A model generated the notes under the pieces. That model saw nothing but the letters and a program-made list of their open reading frames with translations, was not told the DNA's origin and did no database searches. 64,000 bases of DNA, from the NCBI GenBank assembly GCA_037126765.1, contig JBBCBC010000001.1:30116804-30180803 (forward strand). Direction: 5' to 3'. The position numbers and the translations under genes are program-made. Shown here piece after piece: positions 57,436 to 64,000 of the stretch. The first letter of the stretch is position 1, and each line of letters starts with the position of its first letter. Origin of the DNA: Stenogyne calaminthoides (lineage: Eukaryota; Streptophyta; Magnoliopsida; Lamiales; Lamiaceae).

Positions 57436-59273
57436 TAATTTATTGACATGGAAGCGGACAATGAACCTTCTTCCAACTATCTCTTCTAGTTCCTTCGGGA
57501 ATGTGTTGTTTAAGCCTTTCTATTGTTTTCATAAAAAATATCAAGAATGTTAGTATATTATGTAAGTTTATATTTTAAATTAAGAAGATTCCACATAAAT
57601 GTTATCAATATTGACAATTATGCTAACTCTTAATTTTTTAGGTCATTATAGGTTAAAGATTATAATATTAAATATTACCTTGTCAAGATCATTGAGTATT
57701 TCCAACACTGTTTTACCAATCAAACTATACACGTCCCTATCAAAAAGAACTAAAGAAATAGATCATGTTCAATCCATCACGCGAATCTGCAGGTTGAACC
57801 TAGTTACAATATAAAATATATTAAAAAAATATTATATACAAACAAAGAATTAATTTTTATAAATAATGTAGTACATTGGGTCAACCGTATTCAATGTCTT
57901 ATCACACGACACACAAGCTTTCTTTCCACCCTCCTCATAAACCTTCTTATGACACTTAGGACATGCTTCATAATACCAATTGTACTTCAATTCTATGTTG
58001 TGGCATGTAGCAATTACCACACAGTAGCATTCCTTAAAAAAATTAATTATAAACAATTTAAAATAAGATGTATGTGCATAATAAAGCATTCAAAAAATAA
58101 ATAGTACCGTGGACTGTTGATGAACATCAGCTAAACACATAACATCAACTTCTTCAGTGAAATCATCATATGCAGAAGAGCGGGAAAGTTGACTTTTACT
58201 TGAAAATGTTGGTGCAGAAATTTTTATAAGAACAACTTCAATCCTTAAATGAGAACATAATGTAAATCATATATCATTGTGCAATTTATAATAAAATTAC
58301 TCTGATTGTTAAGCATTGCATAAAATGTTACCTCTGCCTAAATTAGCGAACCTCTAGAATATCTCCATTGATAATTATTCTACTGGCATACATCGAGTTT
58401 GATAAATTTTTCTCTAGTATAAAAAGGAAAACTGATTAATAAATTAACAAATAACTACATATATATAACAAATATTTTACATAGTAATAATATATTTTAT
58501 ACCTCTGCCACACCTCTGAATTTTCGCAAATTCAAGGATGATAATCATGGGTTCAGTCGGTTGATCTTTTCCTGTAAGCGAGAAGTTGCTCAAAAAGTCT
58601 CTCCCATAATGTGCATTTCATTCTTGTACTCCTATTATAAATTGAATGATAAACCCAATCAAAAAATAAATATATTGAATGATAAAATATTTAATAAATT
58701 AATAACATAATAAGGGTCTGTTTTGAGTCACAGGTTGAATAGTGCAAAAGCACTTATTTTAAAAGTAGGTGTGACCCAACTTTATCCAAAAATAAGTGCT
58801 TCTTGTGTTAGTTTAGTGTTTCAAAACATTACCTAAGTAACATTACAAAAATAATAAATTTTTTACCACCTATCCTCAATTTGAATATCCAACTTTTTTG
58901 CCTCCCTCTCATTGACTTTGACTGTCTCAACTTCATCAATGTGCACAACAAATTCAATTATGTATTCAAATTGTAAAAAAGAACATCATTTCAAACATCA
59001 AATAAGTAAATATATAAACAAAAAGGGTATAATATTTGTAATAATGAAAATTAAATTGAAGAAATTATCTTCAAATGATATATCAAACCTCGAAGGATCT
59101 TATCTTCCTCATCAGTCTGTGCCACTATTTCATCAAAAGAAATAAAATGAAATTGAGATTTAGTCAACTTCATTGGTGAACACCGTTGAACGTTGGTATT
59201 AGAGAATATGTAAATTAAAGATAATAGCTAGTTAATCGGAATGATGAATGAATGAAAAAATAATGTGAGGCCT

Positions 59274-59284
59274 ATATTTATAGG
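59274..59284 (-). promoter_or_regulatory. TATA box of the RPA1-like gene
   Basis: On the minus strand CCTATAAATAT lies about 100 bp upstream of the ATG at 59173, the normal plant spacing. Confidence 0.55.
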
Positions 59285-59787
59285 TAGATTAGTTTGTAAT
59301 AATTAAATATTAGACGTATAATTAGCATCAACCATTAATGAAAATCATTAATGCAAAATAATTAGTATTTAGTTTTTTTTAACAGAATAGTATTAGTATT
59401 TAGAGTAGTTGCACATGTAACATTGATGTCATGTAGATATTAATACCACAATGTAATAATTATTCATTTTAAAAATTCAGAATAAAGTAAAATTGTACTT
59501 CATGCTTAATTTTCGTCCCTAAAAATAAGTACCACATGCATTTGACCGTGTATTCGGCTTAATTAATCTCAAAATAACTTCTCGAAATAACTTCCACTTA
59601 ATCTATGCTTAATTTCCTTCCTTAATTTTCACATGCTTAATTTCAAAAGTTTTAAATATACAACAAAAGAAATTATGTAATAAATTATAAAAATAAGTTA
59701 TTATAAATAACTTCTCACGGAACTGTAAGGATTTGAAATGGAGGCACCACATGCATTTGGAGAGATTCGTAAATAGTATATAGAAGA
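59285..59787. other. AT-rich, no feature recognised
   Basis: Upstream region of the RPA1-like gene. No element border or coding sequence was seen. Confidence 0.5.
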
Positions 59788-60314
59788 TGTTGTATATATA
59801 TTATATTTACATACTATAATAAGTCAAGAGAACTCTTCACGAAAGAGCACATTTCAGTGAAGTTGCAACTCTTCAGGTTTAACGTAATTATTCGGTGAAG
59901 TTGCACCTTTTGATGAGTTAAAATCGCTACCTTTCGGTGTAACCCTTGAGCATCTATAAATACTCGGGAAGTGTGGAGAGTTGATGATATCGAGAATTAT
60001 ACATTCTCGAGATATCGAGAATTAGACTTTCTCGAGACATGGAGAATCAATTTTCTCTAAACACTGAAAGTCGAGTCTCTCTATATATCGAGTCTTTTAT
60101 TTTGAGTTTTAAATACACACTTGTGATTTCTGCTTCTGAAATTCGTTAGAGTGTAACTATCGAATTTCCATGGAATAGATTTTGTATCCTGGAAGGTTAA
60201 TTCCTTGTGAACCATTTACACCTGTGTGGAAGGAATTAATACCTTTAAAGATAACATCATTTTTCGGTGTGCCTAACCTATCATTAACTCCATTACCCAC
60301 ACAAATATACAACA
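59788..60314 (+). repeat. 5' LTR of the non-coding element
   Basis: 527 bp. A TATA-like CATCTATAAATACTC lies at about 59952-59966. A short palindromic run of TCTCGAGATATCGAGA type follows at 59985-60080. Confidence 0.9.
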
Positions 60315-60490
60315 ACTTTAAAGGTATTAATTATATGATGGAGTAAAGTTGGTAAAGGCACAATTGAAATGATATGGTAGTGCTTTACAAAATATGGCAA
60401 CGGAAGAAGTTGTTCCAGGTGTCAGGAAAGATAAATTAAAAATCTTTTATGAAATGTTATTTTAATTTTCTGTATATAATTATTATTATG

Positions 60491-60653
60491 CAGTATTATT
60501 TTTTATGTCTGACGTGAATATCTCTTGGTTGGACAAACAAAACAAACCAATATTTGTGGTTCATGGTGATCCTTCTTCAGTTGAACATACAATTGAGACC
60601 ATGGATGGAATTCCAGCAAATGAAGAAAAAGTAATATGTTGGAAAATGTGGTA
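60491..60653 (+). other. unrecognised short reading frame inside the non-coding element
   Basis: An ATG near 60507 opens MSDVNISWLDKQNKPIFVVH and runs for about 49 codons to a TAA near 60652. No family is recognised. It may be captured sequence or chance. Confidence 0.2.
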
Positions 60654-60939
60654 ACCATATTTATGAGTAACTGACGGCTATGCAAATTGCGAAGTGCCTG
60701 CTGCTTACCATTATACTGGGCTGCCGCTATTTCCTACTAATAAGAAATGACATGACACATCAAGAAAAATAATGTCTTTTGGAGAAGGGTGGTTTCCGGA
60801 AACACGCCACAAGAGCGCTGCGATTTGGAAAACCGCGCACGAAGGTAACTGCCTATCTGTAATGAACGGACGCATCTTTTCAAAGAGAAAAGAGAGTTAG
60901 TTTTTCCTCTGTTAGATTTTAATTAAAAAAAAAAAAGTG

Positions 60940-61052
60940 AGGGAGCGAGAGAATTGGGAAGATGGGCGGGATGATATCTGTTTCTTCCAAAAAAAAAAAA
61001 GGGGAGCGAGAGAATTGGGAAGGTGGGCGGGATGATATCTGTTTCTTCCAAA
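60940..61052. repeat. tandem duplication of about 61 bp with A-runs
   Basis: GGGAGCGAGAGAATTGGGAA and the following GGCGGGATGATATCTG block occur twice, separated by a run of 12 A. Confidence 0.9.
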
Positions 61053-61669
61053 TTCTCGGATGGACGTATTGGTCCAAAGTGAGAATTGAAGTCTTCTTCC
61101 CTAATTCAGAAACTCTTTAATGCTCGGAAAAAAAAAAAAAAAAAAAAAATGGTGACTGATCAGGCGGTGGAGATCCGGTGATCAATGCTGGCCACTGGCC
61201 AGGATCTTGCTTCGCGCCACTTTCCCACAGATGACTGCTCTGAACGAGAGGATTAAGAATTGGTGAATTAAAATTCTTAATTAAGATTCAGAAACCAGAA
61301 CTTGGGAAAGGAATAAGACGGGATGGGATGGTCAGTTTTCTTTTCCTATATATATTCATGGGCCATTTCAATATATGAATTGGTCTGTCAAGTTGAGTTG
61401 GGCTTATATTGATATGCATTAATTATAATAATGCTATTAGCCATATAAAATTATGGGATTTTAAAAGTCACTGGTGGACCTATTCCATAATAGTTATCAA
61501 CTAGTGTTATGTTTGACTCATGTGGTTAACAATTTTGATTTTGGGTAAAAAATATTATACACTCGTTGGATAAGATTGAGATCAGTGATATGGATTAATT
61601 AATTTATAATATTTGAGATATTATAAATATTATTTCATAATTATGGATTCTTTAATAGATATTTAACTC

Positions 61670-61915
61670 GTATATAATTCATGGAGGAATTATTTAAGAG
61701 TTACGGGTTGCAATGAAGGCCCCACTTGAATTTGGATTTAATCCAAAGATATCAATCGTATATAATTCATGAAGGAATTATATAAAGGTGGCAAAGAAGG
61801 CCTACTTACATTTGGTTTTATCCAAAAAAAATAAAAAAAATTGTTGACTCATATAATTCGTTGAGGAATTATTTAAGAGTTAGTGTGGCAATGAAGCCCC
61901 ACTTGAATTTGAAAT
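61670..61915. repeat. three degenerate direct repeats of about 90 bp
   Basis: Each copy has TATAATTCATG(A/G)AGGAATTAT (or TTCGTTG..), GGCAA(T/A)GAAG and CACTTGAATTTGG with ATTTAATCCAAA. Related blocks are reversed at 31700-31905. Confidence 0.75.
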
Positions 61916-62615
61916 TGTGTTGTTTTATCTTCGTTGAAGTTTGAAGATATAACCATGTTAGAAGAAATGATAAAAAAAAAGAGAAAGATCATGCTTGAGT
62001 ATCTCCCAATTAATTAAATGCTAGCAAAAATATTATTGGGGGATAAAATATAAAAGGTTTGCGGAGAATAGAGCTATTACTTGAACAAGATGTCTTGATT
62101 GAATCCTACTTCATCTTACATTTAAGATTGAGTTTTCAAAGGCAATTCAATATTAGATATAGGTGAAATGGAAACATGGATACATTTCAAAGTGCATAAC
62201 CTGGAAATAGTGGGGGTAAGACTATTTCGAAAGCTCTATATCTGACCTATGCACTTTTATTACCACAACAAGTTGAGGTTGGATTCTAAAATCCTTAATA
62301 GACTTATAGCTCAGTGGGATGCGTTGTGGACATTCCTGATGAGTCTACCTATGCAAGTAGAGAAGTGAGAGGCCGCTTCTTAGAGATTATGTCGGTAAGA
62401 TCCTAGAGTACTTGCGAGACCAGGATAAGCACAAGGCCCATTACGAATTGGTGCTACCAAAATAAAGGAGCAAGAAATCATACGCGACGAGAACATGGTT
62501 CCATAGTGTTCATGTTCAACCATAAGTTAAAGGCTAAGTCCACTTCATGGCTATTCGTTGCGTAAAACAAGTGTGATTATTTTATTATATTCTTATTATA
62601 TATTATATATGTAAA

Positions 62616-62627
62616 TAAGTGGGGGGT
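62616..62627 (+). other. polypurine tract of the non-coding element
   Basis: ATAAGTGGGGGGT directly before the right LTR. Confidence 0.75.
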
Positions 62628-63158
62628 TGTTGTATATATATTATATTTACATACTATAATAAGTTGAGATAATTCTTCACGAAAGAGCACATTTCAGTGA
62701 AGTTGCAACTCTTCAGGTTCAACGTAATTATTCGGTGAAGTTGCACCTTTTGATGAGTTAAAATTGCTACCTTTTGGTGTAACCCTTGAGCATCTATAAA
62801 TACTCGGGAAGTGTGGAAAGTTGATGATATCGAGAATTATACTTTCTCGAGATATCGAGAATTAGACTTTCTCGAGACATGGAGAATCAATTTTCTCTAA
62901 ACACTGAAAGTCGAGTCTCTCTATATATCGAGTCTTTTATTTTGAGTTTTAAATACACACTTGTGATTTCTGCTTTTGAAATTCGTTAGAGTGTAACTAT
63001 CGAATTTCCGTGGAATAGGTTTTGTATCCTGGAAGGTTAATTCCTTGTGAACCATTTACACCTGTGTGGAAGGAATTAATACCTTTAAATTAAGATAATA
63101 TCGTTTTTCGGTGTGCCTAACCTATCATTAACTCCATTACCCACACAAATATACAACA
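62628..63158 (+). repeat. 3' LTR of the non-coding element
   Basis: 531 bp, collinear with 59788-60314. Followed by the target duplication GAAGA. Confidence 0.9.
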
Positions 63159-63308
63159 GAAGATTGCTGGTGAGTGATTGTAATTTACTAGTACATAATA
63201 AAAATATTAAAAAATAAATATAATTAGAATTAAAAATATTTATGATATAAGTATAATTTAAATTTATCATATCTATATCTATATATCCTCTCTAGTTCTC
63301 AGGTTCGT

Positions 63309-64000
63309 GTTGGGATAACATTTGCCAGGATCTATCGGGATGACCTCATAAACACAAATTTAAATTAACAATTATTACTAGCATGAATTTACCTAAGTGA
63401 ATTCAAATAATAATCAATCCAACAACAACATGCAAATAATATTTCACGTAAAAGATCCTAGCATGCGGAATTTCTAGGAGTTTACGTAAACGTACCCGTT
63501 GGAAAGACGATCTGAGACAGACATGATCAAGTATCTGGATACCCACCAAAAGTCTTTCTCAAGTATTCCCAAGTCCTCGTCCAATAACCCCGGTGGAAGG
63601 TTCTCCGATGAACGATTTATAAAACAAAGGAAAACAAAAATATTATTGTACCACCTTTGTGAATTTCTAAACGCATGGAACACTAGGGATGAAAAAATTC
63701 ATCCCCTTTATTTATATAGAAGGGGGGGGGGAACGGAAATTTCAAGCTTAATTGGGGGTTAAGAAAGATCATTTCTTGATCTCCAAGAAATCTTGAATAT
63801 ATCCCATATATTATTCTTTCCATGTGTATTTTTCCACAAAAAATTCACACCCTTATTTAGCCTTGATTTTCGAAAAATAATAGGAGATCCTCAAGATTGG
63901 ATCTTTCTTGAATTTATGAGATATTCTTGCATTCCAAGAATACATATCTTATAAAATCTTTCCAAGAAAATCAAGAAAATCTTTCTTCCTACTATTACTC
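63309..64000 (-). other. probable start of another LTR-like element, running off the window
   Basis: TGTTGGGATAACATTTGCC looks like an LTR end. A minus-strand TATA-like CTTCTATATAAATAAAGG occurs near 63704-63721. No coding signal is seen. The other border is outside the window. Confidence 0.35.

Larger units (their letters stand above)
54443..59173 (-). pseudogene. RPA1-like (replication protein A large subunit) gene, decayed and interrupted
   Basis: Minus-strand exon pieces follow the order of plant RPA1-like/DUF223 proteins. They are: ATG 59173 MKLTKSQFHFISFDEIVAQ; about 58870-58960 FVVHIDEVETVKV; about 58505-58645 CTLWERLFEQLL then EPMIIILEFAKIQRC in another frame; about 58340-58420 YASRIIINGDILEVR and a stop; about 58125-58250 ISAPTFSSKSQLS; and 57870-58030 with the zinc ribbon WYYEACPKC ... 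CVSCDKTLN. Then come about 57680-57800 LQIRVMD with two TGA codons then SLVLFDRDVYSLIGKTVLEI, and 57437-57500 FPKELEEIVGRRF. A retroelement (55004-57435) splits this last exon, which resumes as LSQGWDTYTVVKLSSDPSL. The last exon ends at TGA 54443-54445. RPA binds single-stranded DNA; short RPA-like genes are also carried by some Helitrons. Confidence 0.75.
59788..63158 (+). mobile_element. non-coding LTR retrotransposon with both LTRs and perfect TSD
   Basis: The LTRs 59788-60314 and 62628-63158 begin TGTTGTATATATATT and end AAATATACAACA. GAAGA is duplicated exactly at 59783-59787 and 63159-63163. By eye the LTRs differ at about fifteen positions plus one 4-bp indel over some 525 bp. The interior (2313 bp) encodes no gag or pol. 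A polypurine tract precedes the right LTR, which gives + orientation. No normal tRNA primer site was recognised after the left LTR. Confidence 0.9.

Noticed and set aside
63474..63762. Overlapping frames on both strands near the right edge
   Set aside because: No domain is recognised; they lie inside LTR-like non-coding sequence.

Overview
This is a repeat-dense segment of a flowering-plant genome, most likely a eudicot. Nearly all of it is transposable elements, many nested inside one another. The plant call rests on the element types: a Sirevirus-like Ty1/copia element with a post-pol ORF, other copia and gypsy remains, CACTA elements with subterminal GC-rich repeats, a hAT element, L1-type LINE remains and Stowaway MITEs. 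Captured or decayed pieces of plant genes (ERF/RAP2.4-like, LRR receptor kinase, F-box, RPA1-like) agree with it. I see no intact host gene, no rRNA and no convincing tRNA. The species cannot be fixed from this window.

Layout. 1-13265: 5'-truncated Sirevirus-like element on the + strand with gag, pol, a long post-pol ORF, a polypurine tract and a 3' LTR; its RNase H domain is split by a solo LTR (4288-6016). 13266-16412: 5' half of a second copia element (- strand), which seems to be the target of the Sirevirus insertion and itself lies in a gypsy gag. 16413-18111: gypsy gag/LTR remains, and a pair of 117-bp inverted repeats around a captured copia gag. 18912-32220: a non-coding LTR-type element filled by two solo LTRs (20296-22243 and 22365-25596) and a CACTA transposon (25710-31179). 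32231-34539: a composite TIR transposon containing a LINE tail. 34540-40967: a possible first exon, then CACTA-like terminal sequence split by a solo LTR (35739-40708) that is itself split by a hAT transposon (37029-40613). 41021-45748: a Stowaway MITE and a 4.5-kb TSD-flanked LTR-like insertion carrying an ERF gene fragment. 45750-53800: small elements, minisatellites, a CACTA end and fragments of receptor-kinase and F-box genes. 54443-59173: a decayed RPA1-like gene broken by an internally deleted Sirevirus (55004-57435). 59788-63158: a non-coding LTR element with both LTRs and a target-site duplication. 63309-64000: start of another LTR-like element.

The window shows successive insertion and decay, not cooperating genes. 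Elements recognise their own borders (matching target-site duplications of 5 or 8 bp), so relative insertion order can be read directly. Many broken codons are explicable by C-to-T or G-to-A transitions, which fits methylated, silenced chromatin.
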